Source: Dietzia sp. NCCP-2495 (GTDB lineage Bacteria > Actinomycetota > Actinomycetes > Mycobacteriales > Mycobacteriaceae). Taken from it: a stretch of DNA of 64,000 bases. The stretch covers positions 62,001 through 126,000 of the forward strand of contig NZ_BRVN01000002.1 of NCBI RefSeq assembly GCF_026011735.1. Direction: 5' to 3'. The notes beneath the pieces are model-generated. The model was not told the origin of the DNA, searched no databases, and saw only the letters and a program-made list of their open reading frames with translations. Shown piece by piece: positions 9,550 to 20,921 of the stretch. Numbering within the stretch: the first letter of the stretch is position 1; each line of letters opens with the position of its first letter. The position numbers and the translations under genes were made by a program.

Positions 9550-10413
9550 CTAGCGCCACCACGTGTCGAGCGGGGACGCCGGCATGGCGCGCTTGTGGCG
9601 TGAGTTCATGAAGAGGCGCTCGATCCGGGCCGCCGCCTCGGCGGGGACGTCGTCGACGCCCTCGAGGTAGTCGTCGATCTGCGCGTACGTCACCCCGAGT
9701 GCCACTTCGTCGGGTAGTCCCGGGCGGTCGTCCTCGAGATCGGCGGTGGGGACCTTCCGCCAGGTGGAGTCGGGAGCGCCGAGGTGGCGCAGCAGTGCCG
9801 CGCCCTGACGCTTGGTGAGACCGGTCAGGGGTGTGAGGTCCACGCCGCCGTCGCCGTACTTGGTGTAGAAGCCCGTGACGGCCTCCGCGGCGTGGTCGGT
9901 GCCGACGACGACGAGGTTCAGCTGCCCGGCCACCGCGTACTGCGCGATCATCCGTTCACGCGCCTTGACGTTGCCGCGGACGAAGTCGCGGAGCGGGCCC
10001 GCCTGACCGGGGACAGCCGAGAGGGCGGTGGCCGCGGCGGCGGACGAGGCGTCGGCGGCGGCCTTGATGTCGACGGTCACGCACGTGTCGGGTCGGATGA
10101 AATCGAGGGCGGTCCGCGCGTCGTCCTCGTCGGCCTGGACGCCGTACGGCAGGCGCATGGCGACGAACCGGGTATCGGCCTCGCCCTCGGCGCGCAGCCT
10201 CTCGGCGGCGAGTTGACACAGTCGACCCGCCAACGTGGAGTCCTGCCCACCGCTGATGCCCAGGACGAAACCGGACGTGGGTGTCGCGCGGAGATAGTCG
10301 ACGAGGAAGGCCACCCGGTCCTCGATCTCCCGGGCGGGGTCGATGTGGGGACGGACCCCGAGGCCCGAGATGATCGCGGCCCTGAGGCCGGTGGCGCCGG
10401 CGGAATTGTCCAT
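9550..10413 (-). CDS. nadE: Ammonia-dependent NAD+ synthetase
   Basis: Protein of 287 residues that converts nicotinate adenine dinucleotide, ATP and ammonia to NAD+. The ATP-pyrophosphatase P-loop SGGQDS is at residues 54-59, and [22 protein letters not shown] gives the substrate loop. There is no glutaminase domain, so it is the short ammonia-using type, unlike the long glutamine-dependent NadE of M. tuberculosis. The ATG at 10413 is preferred because a TATGCT box lies seven bases upstream. An ATG four codons earlier (10425) overlaps that box. Confidence 0.93.
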   Translation of the reverse strand: MDNSAGATGLRAAIISGLGVRPHIDPAREIEDRVAFLVDYLRATPTSGFVLGISGGQDSTLAGRLCQLAAERLRAEGEADTRFVAMRLPYGVQADEDDARTALDFIRPDTCVTVDIKAAADASSAAAATALSAVPGQAGPLRDFVRGNVKARERMIAQYAVAGQLNLVVVGTDHAAEAVTGFYTKYGDGGVDLTPLTGLTKRQGAALLRHLGAPDSTWRKVPTADLEDDRPGLPDEVALGVTYAQIDDYLEGVDDVPAEAAARIERLFMNSRHKRAMPASPLDTWWR

Positions 10414-10613
10414 GCAGTCCAGCATAGAGGCGCCGGGCGCGCGATAACCGACTGTGGTCGCGGCGGTTGCTCGCCGAATGGAGTTCCGGGGGTGAGTCCG
10501 TTACGATAGAGCAGTTGTGTGTAGAGCAAGGTCGCCCTTCCGGGCGTCCGCGTCGCACAGTAATCCCGTCAAGTGCGGCCCTCCGGCCGCCCCGAGAGCC
10601 TAAGGAGCGCCAG

Positions 10614-10736
10614 ATGAAGGTCCGTAAGTCCCTTCGGTCGCTGAAGAACAAGCCGGGCGCCCAGGTTGTCCGCCGCCACGGCAAGGTCTACGTGATCAAC
10701 CGCAAGGATCCCCGTTTCAAGGCCCGCCAGGGCTGA
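10614..10736 (+). CDS. rpmJ: 50S ribosomal protein L36, zinc-free type B
   Basis: Basic protein of 40 residues ([15 protein letters not shown]… to [10 protein letters not shown]), the YkgO-type L36. The four zinc-binding Cys/His positions of the ordinary L36 are missing, since the protein has no Cys at all. Such paralogues usually replace the zinc form under zinc limitation. The start has a clear AAGGAG-type site at 10601-10606. I see no recognisable Zur operator upstream, so zinc control is only inferred from the family. Confidence 0.93.
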   Translation: MKVRKSLRSLKNKPGAQVVRRHGKVYVINRKDPRFKARQG

Positions 10737-10765
10737 GCATTCTCTGCGTGACTTCTCACGCACCC

Positions 10766-10807
10766 GACAAGGGCCCGTCACCGGTACGCCGGTGACGGGC
10801 CCTTGTC
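10766..10807 (+). terminator. Strong hairpin terminator after rpmJ
   Basis: Perfect 19-bp stem (10766-10784 with 10789-10807) and a four-base loop TACG, 30 bases after the rpmJ stop. Confidence 0.88.
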
Positions 10808-11199
10808 GTCGTCCCCGGATGGCCCCGGCCCCGGCGTCGTGACGGCCCGTCGTCCGGGTCCTCCCGGGCGCGTTCGGAACGCAGACGAGAGGGCGATCCG
10901 AACGTGGCGACAACGGTGTCCGAACGCAGCCGTGAGCGCATCCGACACCGCATCCCTGCGGAGGCGACGGGGGTGGCCGGAACGCCGAAATAGTGGGGAA
11001 CCTGTGGATGGAATGGGGACGAATTGTGGGGGCGTTGGGGGCTGTTTGTGACTTGCGGAAACGATGTTTCACAACGGCCTCCGGGGTGTCACCATGGTCA
11101 GGTGCCAACGCCATGAGGGCCCCGGCGCAGCCCCTCCCGAGCCGAGGTGGTCGCGTCCCACAAGGCGGGATCACGACCTGGGAATTCCAGGGATGTAAG
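10808..11199. other. Non-coding stretch before the nrd promoter
   Basis: About 390 bases between the rpmJ terminator and the nrd control region. I see no conserved reading frame, no tRNA, and no B12 riboswitch core. It may hold further upstream control sites of nrdH or a small RNA, but nothing I can support. Confidence 0.5.
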
Positions 11200-11246
11200 A
11201 CCAAAATGTTGTGGTTGGTTGACCTTCTGGGCACTAGGGGTAGTGT
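11200..11246 (+). promoter_or_regulatory. nrdHIE promoter with two NrdR-box-like palindromes
   Basis: Box 1 (11200-11215) reads ACCAAAATGTTGTGGT and box 2 (11231-11246) reads GCACTAGGGGTAGTGT. Both are imperfect palindromes with ends like the NrdR consensus (ACAC…GTGT). Their start points are 31 bp apart, three helical turns, the usual NrdR spacing. TTGACC at 11219-11224 and TAGTGT at 11241-11246 form a promoter that runs between and into box 2, so bound repressor would block RNA polymerase. The leader to nrdH is then about 165 bases. Confidence 0.65.
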
Positions 11247-11418
11247 CTAGAGGTATTGCGGCACCGATGAATGCCATCCATGCGATTCGGTCCACGATCA
11301 CTGACAGCCACCACGGTTCTCCGCAGGCCGCGCCAGAAGCGCCGGTCGGTAGAGCCGCCACGAGACAGAGCCCCTCGCGCCCCTGTGGCGCCCGCGATGA
11401 AACGAGGTCCCCCCACTC

Positions 11419-11649
11419 ATGGTCACCGTCTACACCAAGCCCGCCTGCGTCCAGTGCAACGCGACCTACAAGGCGCTCGACAAGGCCGGCATCGAGTACC
11501 AGAGCATCGACATCTCCGTGGACGACGAGGCCCGCGAGTACGTCATGGCGCTCGGGTACCTCCAGGCGCCGGTCGTGGTGACCGAGTCAGACCACTGGTC
11601 GGGGTTCCGTCCGGACCGCATCAAGGCCCTCGCGACTGTCGCGGCCTGA
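11419..11649 (+). CDS. nrdH: Glutaredoxin-like electron donor NrdH
   Basis: Small redox protein of 76 residues that passes electrons from thioredoxin reductase to the class Ib ribonucleotide reductase. The active site CVQC is at residues 10-13 and the C-terminal signature WSGFRPD is present, both diagnostic of NrdH rather than glutaredoxin. First gene of the nrd group. nrdI starts 50 bases after its stop. Confidence 0.96.
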   Translation: MVTVYTKPACVQCNATYKALDKAGIEYQSIDISVDDEAREYVMALGYLQAPVVVTESDHWSGFRPDRIKALATVAA

Positions 11650-11698
11650 TCCCGGACGTTCTTTCCACACCGCTTTTCCAGGTGACTAGGGGGCAGCC

Positions 11699-12145
11699 AT
11701 GGCGGCTCCGGTGCCGACCGACGAGTCGGTGAGGATCGTCTACTTCTCCAATGTGTCCGAGTACACGAAGAAATTCGTGGACCGGCTCGGCCTTCCCGCG
11801 GTGCGCATACCGGTGAGGAAGGCCGAGCCCATGCCGGTGGTGTCGGACCCGTATGTTCTGATCGTCCCGACCTACGGGGGAAGCCTCGAGATCACCGGGA
11901 GGAACGGGGCAGCAGTCCCACGTCAGGTGGTCGCGTTCCTCAACGACGCGCACAACAGAAGTCTCTGCCGGGGCGTCATCGCGACCGGCAACACCAACTT
12001 CGGAACCGACTTCGGTCGCTCAGGCGACGTGATCTCCAAGAAGTTGGAGATCCCGTACCTCTATAGGTTCGAGTTGATGGGTACACAGGAGGACGTCATC
12101 CGCGTCCGAGAAGGATTGGAAGAGTTTTGGCAGCACCAACAGTGA
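11699..12145 (+). CDS. nrdI: Flavodoxin-like assembly protein NrdI
   Basis: Flavoprotein of 148 residues that supplies the oxidant for building the dimanganese-tyrosyl radical cofactor in NrdF. The family motifs [20 protein letters not shown] and GNTNFGTDF (FMN-binding loops) are visible. An AGGGGGC stretch precedes the ATG. Its last 19 bases overlap the proposed nrdE start, a common arrangement that ties the production of both subunits. Confidence 0.95.
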   Translation: MAAPVPTDESVRIVYFSNVSEYTKKFVDRLGLPAVRIPVRKAEPMPVVSDPYVLIVPTYGGSLEITGRNGAAVPRQVVAFLNDAHNRSLCRGVIATGNTNFGTDFGRSGDVISKKLEIPYLYRFELMGTQEDVIRVREGLEEFWQHQQ

Positions 12146-14292
12146 CCCCCGAGAGCACCGGCACCATGGCGACCGAGGGGCAGCGCCTGGATTACCACGC
12201 GCTCAACGCCATGCTCAACCTGTACGACGCGGACGGGAAGATCCAGTTCGAGAAGGACCATGAGGCGGCGCGGGAGTACTTCCTCCAGCACGTCAACCAA
12301 AACACGGTCTTCTTCCACAACCTGGACGAGAAGCTCGACTACCTCCTGGAAAAGGACTACTACGAGCGTGAGGTGCTCGACCAGTACACGCGCAACTTCG
12401 TGCGCGAGCTGTTCGACTACGCCTACGCCAAGAAGTTCCGCTTCCAGACCTTCCTCGGCGCGTTCAAGTACTACACCTCGTACACGCTCAAGACGTTCGA
12501 CGGGAAGCGCTACCTCGAGCGCTACGAGGACCGCGTCTGCATGGTCGCCCTCACCCTCGCCGCCGGCGACGAGGTGCTGGCCCGCCAGCTGGTCGACGAG
12601 GTGATCGAGGGCCGTTTCCAGCCCGCGACCCCCACGTTCCTCAACTCCGGCAAGAAGCAGCGCGGCGAGCCCGTCTCGTGCTTCCTGTTGCGTATCGAGG
12701 ACAACATGGAGTCGATCGGTCGCGGTATCAACTCTGCTCTGCAGCTGTCCAAGCGCGGCGGCGGCGTGGCGCTGCTGCTGTCCAACCTGCGTGAGCACGG
12801 TGCGCCGATCAAGCATATCGAGAACCAGTCCTCGGGCGTCATCCCCGTGATGAAGCTGCTGGAGGACTCGTTCTCCTACGCCAACCAGCTGGGTGCACGC
12901 CAGGGCGCCGGAGCCGTGTACCTGCACGCCCACCACCCGGACATCCTCAAGTTCCTTGATACCAAGCGTGAGAACGCGGACGAGAAGATCCGCATCAAGA
13001 CCCTCTCGCTGGGCGTAGTGATCCCGGACGTCACGTTCGAGCTCGCCAAGCGTAACGACGACATGTACCTGTTCTCGCCGTACGACGTGGAGCGCATCTA
13101 CGGCAAGCCGTTCGCCGACGTCAACATCAGCGAGCACTACCACGAGATGGTGGAAGACAGCCGGATCAAGAAGACCAAGATCAACGCGCGGCAGTTCTTC
13201 CAGACCGTCGCCGAGCTGCAGTTCGAGTCCGGCTACCCGTACATCATGTACGAGGACACGGTGAACCGCGCCAACCCGATCGCCGGACGGATCACGCACT
13301 CCAACCTGTGCTCCGAGATCCTCCAGGTCTCCACACCGTCGACGTTCAACGACGACCTGTCGTACTCGCACGTGGGCAAGGACATCTCCTGCAATCTGGG
13401 GTCGATGAACATCGCCAAGTCGATGGACTCGCCGGACTTCGGCCGGACGATCGAGACCGCGATCCGTGGGCTCACCGCAGTGTCCGACCAGACGTCCATC
13501 TCGTCGGTGCCCTCCATCGAGCGCGGCAACTCGGAGTCGCACGCGATCGGTCTCGGCCAGATGAACCTGCACGGTTACCTCGCCCGTGAGCGGATCTACT
13601 ACGGGTCCGACGAGGGCGTCGATTTCACGAACATCTACTTCTACACCGTGCTCTACCACGCGCTGCGGGCCTCGAACGCCATCGCGCGGGAGCGTGGCAC
13701 CTGGTTCGCCGGGTTCCCGGAGTCGAAGTACGCCACCGGCGAGTTCTTCGACAAGTACACCGACCAGGTGTGGGAGCCGGCCACCGACAAGGTGCGCCAG
13801 CTGTTCGCCGACGCCGAGGTGGCCATCCCCACCCAGGACGACTGGCGCGCCCTCAAGGCGGAGGTGCAGCAGTACGGCATCTACAACCAGAACCTGCAGG
13901 CGGTGCCGCCCACCGGTTCGATCAGCTACATCAACAACTCCACCTCGTCGATCCACCCGGTGGCCTCGAAGATCGAGATCCGCAAGGAGGGCAAGATCGG
14001 GCGCGTCTACTACCCGGCGCCCTACTTGACGAACGACAACCTGGACTACTACCAGGACGCGTACGAGATCGGGTACGAGAAGATCATCGACACCTACGCG
14101 GCCGCCACCCAGCACGTCGACCAGGGACTCTCGCTCACGCTGTTCTTCAAGGACACGGCGGACACCCGCGAGGTCAACCGCGCGCAGATCTACGCGTGGC
14201 GTAAGGGCATCAAGACGCTGTACTACATCCGCGTCCGTCAGCTCGCGCTCGAGGGCACGGAGGTCGAGGGCTGCGTCTCGTGCATGCTGTGA
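12127..14292 (+). CDS. nrdE: Class Ib ribonucleoside-diphosphate reductase alpha subunit
   Basis: Protein of 721 residues that reduces ribonucleoside diphosphates to deoxyribonucleotides. Active-site cysteines are seen in PVSCFLLR and NLCSEIL, and the C-terminal redox pair in GCVSCML. The Mycobacterium NrdE2 sequence is matched nearly end to end. The TTG at 12127 is chosen because the next residues (AAPTV) match the mycobacterial N-terminus. GTG 12142 and ATG 12166 are weaker alternatives. The N-terminus overlaps the end of nrdI. There is no ATP-cone domain, as is normal for class Ib. Confidence 0.96.
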   Translation: MAAPTVTPESTGTMATEGQRLDYHALNAMLNLYDADGKIQFEKDHEAAREYFLQHVNQNTVFFHNLDEKLDYLLEKDYYEREVLDQYTRNFVRELFDYAYAKKFRFQTFLGAFKYYTSYTLKTFDGKRYLERYEDRVCMVALTLAAGDEVLARQLVDEVIEGRFQPATPTFLNSGKKQRGEPVSCFLLRIEDNMESIGRGINSALQLSKRGGGVALLLSNLREHGAPIKHIENQSSGVIPVMKLLEDSFSYANQLGARQGAGAVYLHAHHPDILKFLDTKRENADEKIRIKTLSLGVVIPDVTFELAKRNDDMYLFSPYDVERIYGKPFADVNISEHYHEMVEDSRIKKTKINARQFFQTVAELQFESGYPYIMYEDTVNRANPIAGRITHSNLCSEILQVSTPSTFNDDLSYSHVGKDISCNLGSMNIAKSMDSPDFGRTIETAIRGLTAVSDQTSISSVPSIERGNSESHAIGLGQMNLHGYLARERIYYGSDEGVDFTNIYFYTVLYHALRASNAIARERGTWFAGFPESKYATGEFFDKYTDQVWEPATDKVRQLFADAEVAIPTQDDWRALKAEVQQYGIYNQNLQAVPPTGSISYINNSTSSIHPVASKIEIRKEGKIGRVYYPAPYLTNDNLDYYQDAYEIGYEKIIDTYAAATQHVDQGLSLTLFFKDTADTREVNRAQIYAWRKGIKTLYYIRVRQLALEGTEVEGCVSCML

Positions 14293-14382
14293 GCGGCCGC
14301 CGGACCGAGGAGTTCACGGTCGAGGGCATGACGGGACACCGTCTCGCCGCGTACCTCGACCGGTCCGCCGTGCCGGATCTGA

Positions 14383-15525
<1,143 letters not shown>

Positions 15526-15555
15526 ACCGGCGTCCCGCAGGGACCGGGAGATGAC

Positions 15556-15596
15556 GACGAAGCGGGAGCGCGCCACCGGCGTGCTCCCGCTTCGTC
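15556..15596. terminator. Hairpin terminator between convergent nrdF and fecB
   Basis: Perfect 14-bp stem (GACGAAGCGGGAGC at 15556-15569 with 15583-15596) and a 13-base loop. It lies between two converging genes and probably serves both. Confidence 0.75.
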
Positions 15597-15616
15597 ATTC
15601 CCATCGGCCTGACTCG

Positions 15617-16747
15617 CTATCCGTCGGGAGCGATGCCGTTGACCGCCTTGCGGATGTCCTCCAGGATCGCCGTGGCCGCGACCGGACCGTGGCCCTCCCA
15701 CACCGCCCTGTCCACGACGAACATCCGGCTGGCCTGCACCGCTTCGAGCTCCGACCACCTGTCCGAGGCGAACACCTCGCGCGCCTCCTCCGCTGTGCCA
15801 CGACTGCCGCCGACCACGGTGAAGATCACGTCCCCATCGAGTTCGTCGCCCAGTGCAGGGGACTGGGGCAGGGGAGGGATGCGCTCTCCGTCCCGGGTCC
15901 GTTGCGCGGGCGGTCGTCCGGCTTCCACCGCCTCGAGCATCAGGGAGCCGAGCGTGTCCGGGGCCTGGACTGCCACACCGTCGCCCTCATCACCAGTGAC
16001 GGTCACGAGAGAGACGTTGGTGTCCGCGGGGTGCGTCGCGCCCGTGGTGAAACGGGCCCGGTCGAGCACCTGCAGGAGGAGATCCCCTCCCGCGCGAGGG
16101 CGACCGTAGGCGTCGGAGATCGCTTCCGTGGCATCGGCCCAGGACAGGGCGTCAGAGTCATAGACGACCGTGGTGGCGACGGACGACAGTGCGTCGAGAA
16201 GGGCCGGATCGAGTCCCTCCGCGGGAATCACAATGAGGTCCGGACGTAGCTCCCGCGCCGCCGTTGCCACCGCCGAAGGCTCGCGGTCACCAGTCAGTAC
16301 CTCGGGGAGGTCGACGAGAGTATCGGGGAGGTAGACGTCCGCGTCCACGGGGAGCCCGGAGGTCCCCACGACGAGGTCCTGCAGGCCGAGCGCGCACGCC
16401 ACGTCCACGGCTCCCGCGCCCATCGCGAGGATGCGTTCGGGGGAGCGGGGTACCTCGACCGTGTCGGCGCCGGGCCCGGCCGAGTCCACCTCACGGTCAC
16501 GAGTTCCCGGGAACTCCGCCGGAGCGGGCTCCTCCGCGCACGAGTTCTCGGGCTCGGCGGCCCGCTGCAGCTCCTCGCCGGCGATCCGCGACGGTGTCGT
16601 CGTCACCGGGTGTTCGACCATGTCCACGGGGGAGGGGCCGCACGCGGCGAGCAACAATCCGAGTGCCAGCGGGGGCGCGAGCCGGGCGGCGAGGCGCCCG
16701 TACCCCCGCCCGGGGCAGACGGGTGGCGTCGAAGCGGAGTCGGTCAT
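15617..16747 (-). CDS. fecB: FecB-like iron-siderophore-binding lipoprotein
   Basis: Protein of 376 residues with a lipobox LLAAC (Cys36) behind a basic N-terminus, so it is anchored to the outer face of the membrane. The mature part has the TroA/FepB-type bilobal fold: [34 protein letters not shown], and a C-terminal [12 protein letters not shown]. It sits beside ctaD and near nrdF just as Rv3044 (fecB) does. No transporter permease is adjacent, so it may serve another importer or, as suggested for mycobacteria, the cell envelope. A TAGGCT box ends eight bases before the ATG. Confidence 0.82.
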   Translation of the reverse strand: MTDSASTPPVCPGRGYGRLAARLAPPLALGLLLAACGPSPVDMVEHPVTTTPSRIAGEELQRAAEPENSCAEEPAPAEFPGTRDREVDSAGPGADTVEVPRSPERILAMGAGAVDVACALGLQDLVVGTSGLPVDADVYLPDTLVDLPEVLTGDREPSAVATAARELRPDLIVIPAEGLDPALLDALSSVATTVVYDSDALSWADATEAISDAYGRPRAGGDLLLQVLDRARFTTGATHPADTNVSLVTVTGDEGDGVAVQAPDTLGSLMLEAVEAGRPPAQRTRDGERIPPLPQSPALGDELDGDVIFTVVGGSRGTAEEAREVFASDRWSELEAVQASRMFVVDRAVWEGHGPVAATAILEDIRKAVNGIAPDG

Positions 16748-17000
16748 GAGAACACAGCCTAGGAGATGGCCCGGATCACCTCGTCGACGTGGAGGTCACA
16801 GGGGATCTGCGACCGGGGTGTTGACGGTGGATGAGCTGTCACCGATCAGCCCGATGACCACCTCAGACGAGTTCGGCGGGGTGGGTGGGCGGAGTTCTCA
16901 GGCGGGGGTTAGGATTGCACTCACGCACTATTCCTATGCGTTCGACGTGGGGTCGGTGGTTCGACCCACGACGTCGGGTGAGGCGTTCAGGAGGACCCTT
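16748..17000. promoter_or_regulatory. Divergent promoter region of fecB and ctaD
   Basis: 253 bases without a gene. Toward fecB there is TAGGCT (16761-16756 on the minus strand). Toward ctaD there is TAGGAT at 16910-16915 and then AGGAGG at 16989-16994, six bases before the ctaD ATG. I looked for an IdeR/DtxR-type iron box and saw none. Confidence 0.5.
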
Positions 17001-18761
17001 ATGACCGCAGTGGCACCCAAGCCGGTCCACGAGCTCGACCATCCGCCGGGCGAACCCACGGGCAATGCCCGGCCGGGGTCGTTCGTGTGGAAGATGCTGA
17101 CCACGACTGATCACAAGTTGCTCGGCATCATGTACATCGTCGTGTGCATGGTCTTCTTCTTCATTGGCGGGCTCATGGCCCTGCTGATCCGTGCGGAGCT
17201 GTTCCTGCCGGGACTGCAGTTCCTGTCGAACGAGCAGTTCAACCAGATGTTCACCATGCACGGCACGGTGATGCTCCTGTTGTTCGGTACACCGATCGTC
17301 ATCGGTTTCGCCAACTTCGTCATGCCGCTGCAGATCGGCGCGCCCGACGTGGCGTTCCCGCGTCTCAACGCCTTCGGTTTCTGGCTGTTCACCTTCGGTG
17401 GCACCCTCCTGCTCTCGGGCTTCCTCACCCCGGGTGGAGCGGCGTCGTTCGGCTGGACGATGTACATGCCGCTGGCTGACAAGATCCACTCGCCGAACGT
17501 CGGCGCAGACCTGTGGATTCTCGGTGTCGGTATCGGTGGTATCGGCACCATCCTCGGTGCCGTCAACTTCGTCACCACCATCATCTGCCTGCGCGCGCCG
17601 GGCATGACCATGTTCCGGATGCCGATCTTCACCTGGAACATCCTGATCACGTCGATCCTGATCCTCCTGATCTTCCCGCTGCTCACCGCAGCCGCGATGG
17701 GCGTGTTCTACGACCGCACGTTCGGTGGTCGCATCTTCGATCCCGCCAACGGCGGCGCGATCCTGTGGCAGCACATGTTCTGGTTCTTCGGTCACCCCGA
17801 GGTGTACGTCCTCGCGCTGCCGTTCTTCGGCATCGTCTCCGAGGTCTTCCCGGTGTTCTCCCGCAAGCCGCTCTTCGGCTACGCGGGCCTGGTCTTCGCG
17901 ACCCTGTCCATCGGTGCACTGTCCATGGCCGTGTGGGCGCACCACATGTTCGTCACCGGCGCCATCCTGCTGCCGTTCTTCTCCTTCATGACGTTCCTCA
18001 TCGCCGTGCCCACCGGCGTGAAGTTCTTCAACTGGATCGGCACCATGTGGCGCGGCAAGATGACGTTCGAGGTGCCGATGCTTTTCTCCCTCGGCTTCAT
18101 CGTCACCTTCCTCTTCGGTGGCCTGACCGGCGTCATGATGGCCGCCGCGCCGATCGACTTCCACATCTCGGACACCTACTTCATCGTGGCGCACTTCCAC
18201 TACACGGTGTTCGGTACCGTCGTGTTCTCCGTGTTCGCCGGCATCTACTTCTGGTTCCCCAAGATGACCGGTCGCATGCTGGACGAGACGCTGGGCAAGT
18301 GGCACTTCTGGCTGATGTTCATCGGCTTCCACTCCACGTTCCTGGTCCAGCACTGGCTGGGCAACCAGGGCATGGCCCGCCGCTACGCGGACTACCTCGA
18401 GTCGGACAACTTCACGGTCCTCAACCAGATCTCGACGGTCGGCTCGTTCGTCCTGGGCATCGCGATGCTGCCGTTCGTCTGGAACGTCATCAAGAGCTGG
18501 CGCTACGGCGAGATCGTCACCGTCGACGATCCGTGGGGTGCGGGCAACTCGCTCGAGTGGGCGACCTCCTGCCCGCCGCCGCGCCACAACTTCGTGACGC
18601 TGCCGCGTATCCGCTCCGAGCGCCCGGCGTTCGAGCTGCACTACCCGCACATGAGCGAGCGCATGCGCGCCGAGGCCCACGTCGGAGGCCGGACCAAGTC
18701 CAAGGATCCGCATTCCGCCAAGGACGTGGCTGATCGCGGAGTCTCACCGCAGAAGGGCTGA
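17001..18761 (+). CDS. ctaD: Cytochrome c oxidase subunit I (aa3 type)
   Basis: Membrane protein of 586 residues, the catalytic subunit of the terminal oxidase. Twelve helices are expected. Low-spin haem and Cu-B ligands are visible: His in [24 protein letters not shown] with the His-Tyr crosslink pair, the WAHHMFV His pair, and AHFHYTVFG. The proton-channel loop FGHPEVY is intact. The open frame extends far upstream, but the ATG at 17001 has an AGGAGG site and matches the homologues. It is followed by a strong terminator, so ctaD is monocistronic, away from ctaCEF and qcr genes. Confidence 0.97.
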   Translation: MTAVAPKPVHELDHPPGEPTGNARPGSFVWKMLTTTDHKLLGIMYIVVCMVFFFIGGLMALLIRAELFLPGLQFLSNEQFNQMFTMHGTVMLLLFGTPIVIGFANFVMPLQIGAPDVAFPRLNAFGFWLFTFGGTLLLSGFLTPGGAASFGWTMYMPLADKIHSPNVGADLWILGVGIGGIGTILGAVNFVTTIICLRAPGMTMFRMPIFTWNILITSILILLIFPLLTAAAMGVFYDRTFGGRIFDPANGGAILWQHMFWFFGHPEVYVLALPFFGIVSEVFPVFSRKPLFGYAGLVFATLSIGALSMAVWAHHMFVTGAILLPFFSFMTFLIAVPTGVKFFNWIGTMWRGKMTFEVPMLFSLGFIVTFLFGGLTGVMMAAAPIDFHISDTYFIVAHFHYTVFGTVVFSVFAGIYFWFPKMTGRMLDETLGKWHFWLMFIGFHSTFLVQHWLGNQGMARRYADYLESDNFTVLNQISTVGSFVLGIAMLPFVWNVIKSWRYGEIVTVDDPWGAGNSLEWATSCPPPRHNFVTLPRIRSERPAFELHYPHMSERMRAEAHVGGRTKSKDPHSAKDVADRGVSPQKG

Positions 18762-18795
18762 TCACCCACCCCGTACTCACCCACGGGATCGGTAG

Positions 18796-18843
18796 ACACG
18801 AGAACCCCGCCGGTAGGCTCGACCACCGGCGGGGTTCTCGTGT
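18796..18843 (+). terminator. Strong hairpin terminator after ctaD
   Basis: Perfect 19-bp stem (ACACGAGAACCCCGCCGGT with 18825-18843) and a ten-base loop, 34 bases after the ctaD stop. Confidence 0.88.
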
Positions 18844-18929
18844 GTCAGCTGCGTAGACGTCCACCACGACGCCCTCACAATGACCACCGGGTGGCCGACC
18901 GCCCCCACACGTTTTCGTCAGGAGTATCA

Positions 18930-20159
18930 GTGACCACCTCTGGAACCCCGGCCCTCCTCACCGTCACCGGACCCGATCGTCCGGGTGTCACCGCGCGTGT
19001 CACCGCGGTCCTCGCCGCCCACGGCGCCGAGATGGTCGACGTCGAGCAGGTGGTGGTCAACGGCCACCTGTCGCTCGGCATCATGACCCGGGTCGACGAG
19101 AACGCCGACGCGGTCGTGGTGGTCCGAGAGCTCACCGAGCAGGTGTCCGAACTGGGGATGCAGCTCGACGTGCAGTTCGACGACATCGCCCCGGCCGCTC
19201 CGCCGTCGACCCACGCGGTGGTCATCCTGGGGAGTCCCGTCACCGCGTCGGCCTTCTCGGCGATCGCGGGGTCTCTGGCCACGATCGGAGCGAACATCGA
19301 CTCCATCCGCGGGATCGCTGACTATCCGGTCACCGGGCTCGAACTCTTCGTCTCGACCGCCGGCCGCGACGCGGCTGATGACGCGCTGCTGCGCGCCACC
19401 CTGTCACCGCTGTCGGACGCCCACGGGGTCGACATCTCCGTGGACAAGGCCGGGCTCGCGCGTCGGTCCAAGCGGCTCGTGGTGTTCGATGTGGACTCGA
19501 CCCTGGTCCAGGGCGAGGTCATCGAGATGCTCGCCGCGCACGCAGGTAAGGAGGAGGAGGTCCGAGCGGTCACCGAGCGGGCCATGCGAGGCGAGCTCGA
19601 CTTCGCGCAGTCCCTGCACGAGCGCGTCGCGACGCTGGCCGGACTGCCCGAGTCGGTCCTCCAGGAAGTGGCCGCCAACATCGTCCTCACCCCGGGTGCC
19701 CGCACCACGATCCGCACCCTCAAGCGACTCGGGATCCGGTGCGGTGTGGTCTCCGGAGGTTTCATCCAGGTCATCTCGGGTCTCGCAGAGGAACTGGGAC
19801 TCGACTTCGCCCGGGCCAACACGCTCGAGATCGTAGACGGCAAGCTCACCGGCCGGGTCATCGGCAAGATCGTGGACCGCGAGGCCAAGGCCGAGTACCT
19901 CCGTGAGTTCGCCGACGAGCTCGGTATCTCGCTGAGCCAGACCGTCGCGGTGGGCGACGGCGCGAACGACATCGACATGCTCACCACCGCCGGACTCGGC
20001 ATCGCCTTTTGCGCCAAGCCGGCTCTGCGTGAGGTCGCGGACGCCTCGCTGTCCAAGCCGTTCCTCGACGCGGTGCTGTTCATCCTGGGCATCACCCGGG
20101 ACGAGATCGAGGCGGCTGACACCGCGGCCGGCACGTACCGCCGGGTCCCGTTGTCGTGA
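18930..20159 (+). CDS. serB2: Phosphoserine phosphatase with two ACT domains
   Basis: Protein of 409 residues that dephosphorylates 3-phosphoserine in the last step of serine synthesis. Two N-terminal ACT domains (about 5-80 and 95-170) likely bind serine as feedback signal. The HAD domain has DVDST at residues 187-191 (nucleophile Asp187), SGGFIQV, and GDGANDIDML near the end. The GTG at 18930 is chosen because CAGGAG lies just upstream and the ACT domain begins there. Same position relative to ctaD as Rv3042c. Confidence 0.95.
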   Translation: MTTSGTPALLTVTGPDRPGVTARVTAVLAAHGAEMVDVEQVVVNGHLSLGIMTRVDENADAVVVVRELTEQVSELGMQLDVQFDDIAPAAPPSTHAVVILGSPVTASAFSAIAGSLATIGANIDSIRGIADYPVTGLELFVSTAGRDAADDALLRATLSPLSDAHGVDISVDKAGLARRSKRLVVFDVDSTLVQGEVIEMLAAHAGKEEEVRAVTERAMRGELDFAQSLHERVATLAGLPESVLQEVAANIVLTPGARTTIRTLKRLGIRCGVVSGGFIQVISGLAEELGLDFARANTLEIVDGKLTGRVIGKIVDREAKAEYLREFADELGISLSQTVAVGDGANDIDMLTTAGLGIAFCAKPALREVADASLSKPFLDAVLFILGITRDEIEAADTAAGTYRRVPLS

Positions 20160-20905
20160 CGGGCGCTCTGGCCACCGGTGACAGCCTCGACTGGTGCCAC
20201 CGGCGGTTGGTCGCGGGTTCCGCCGGGGCCGAAGACCCGGACGACAGGTCGACCGTCAGGTCGATGCCGATCGTGTTGCACATGCCCAAGGCAGAGCCGC
20301 CGTCGCGGACCCCGCTGCTCGAGGCCGCGGCACGAGCGGTCGCCCTGGTGTGCGTCGACGAGCGGGTGGCGCCCGGTGGTCCGTGGCACGAGCCGTACGC
20401 GGGATGGTTGGACGCCCGGATGCGGAAGATCGCCCGCCGGGCCAGGGGAGCGCAGTGGCGCACCGCCCAGGAGGTCGATGGGGTGACCGTCGCGGTCGAC
20501 GGATGCGAGGCGAGGGCCTTCGTCCCCGGCCCGGTCGACGAGATCGACCCACGGCTCGGCCGACTGCAGATCGGCGGGACCGACCTGGACCACGATCAGC
20601 CCGCCGAGCCTGATCCAGGGATCCCCGTGATCTGGATCGACACGGGCCTGGAGATGTCTGTCGGCAAGGCCGCCGCGCAGGTCGGACACGGCGCCATGCT
20701 GCTCATGGCCGAGATGTCGCGCACGCGCCTGGAGGAGTGGATCGCGGACGGCTGCCCACTCGCGGTCCGTGAATCCGGTCCGGCCCGCTGGGCCGAGCTG
20801 ACAGCTGCGGTGCGTCGATCGGAGCCCGGGGTGGCGGCTGTGGTCGATGCCGGGTACACCGAGGTCAAACCCGGCTCACTGACCGTCATCGCCACCGGCG
20901 GCTGA
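20156..20905 (+). CDS. Peptidyl-tRNA hydrolase, Pth2-like
   Basis: Protein of 249 residues. The C-terminal half carries Pth2 motifs: MSVGKAAAQVGHGAMLL (Lys and His near the active site) and DAGYTEVKPGSLTVIA at the end. Pth2 enzymes cleave peptidyl-tRNAs that drop off the ribosome. The first ~150 residues are a less conserved extension found in actinobacterial members. The GTG start overlaps the serB2 stop (GTGA), so the two are co-translated. Confidence 0.78.
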   Translation: MTGALATGDSLDWCHRRLVAGSAGAEDPDDRSTVRSMPIVLHMPKAEPPSRTPLLEAAARAVALVCVDERVAPGGPWHEPYAGWLDARMRKIARRARGAQWRTAQEVDGVTVAVDGCEARAFVPGPVDEIDPRLGRLQIGGTDLDHDQPAEPDPGIPVIWIDTGLEMSVGKAAAQVGHGAMLLMAEMSRTRLEEWIADGCPLAVRESGPARWAELTAAVRRSEPGVAAVVDAGYTEVKPGSLTVIATGG

Positions 20906-20921
20906 CCTTATCGGCGTGGTC

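Noticed and set aside
11253-11418. Long nrdH leader as a B12 riboswitch
   Set aside because: The conserved B12-box core is not visible, and class Ib reductase does not depend on cobalamin. NrdR-type control explains the region better.
12061-14115. Open minus-strand frame of 684 codons antisense to nrdE
   Set aside because: nrdE matches its family along the full length; the antisense translation is low-complexity and has no homologue pattern.
16748-17000. IdeR/DtxR iron box in front of fecB
   Set aside because: I searched for the TTAGG..CTAA-type palindrome and found only a single TAGGAT that is better explained as a -10 box.
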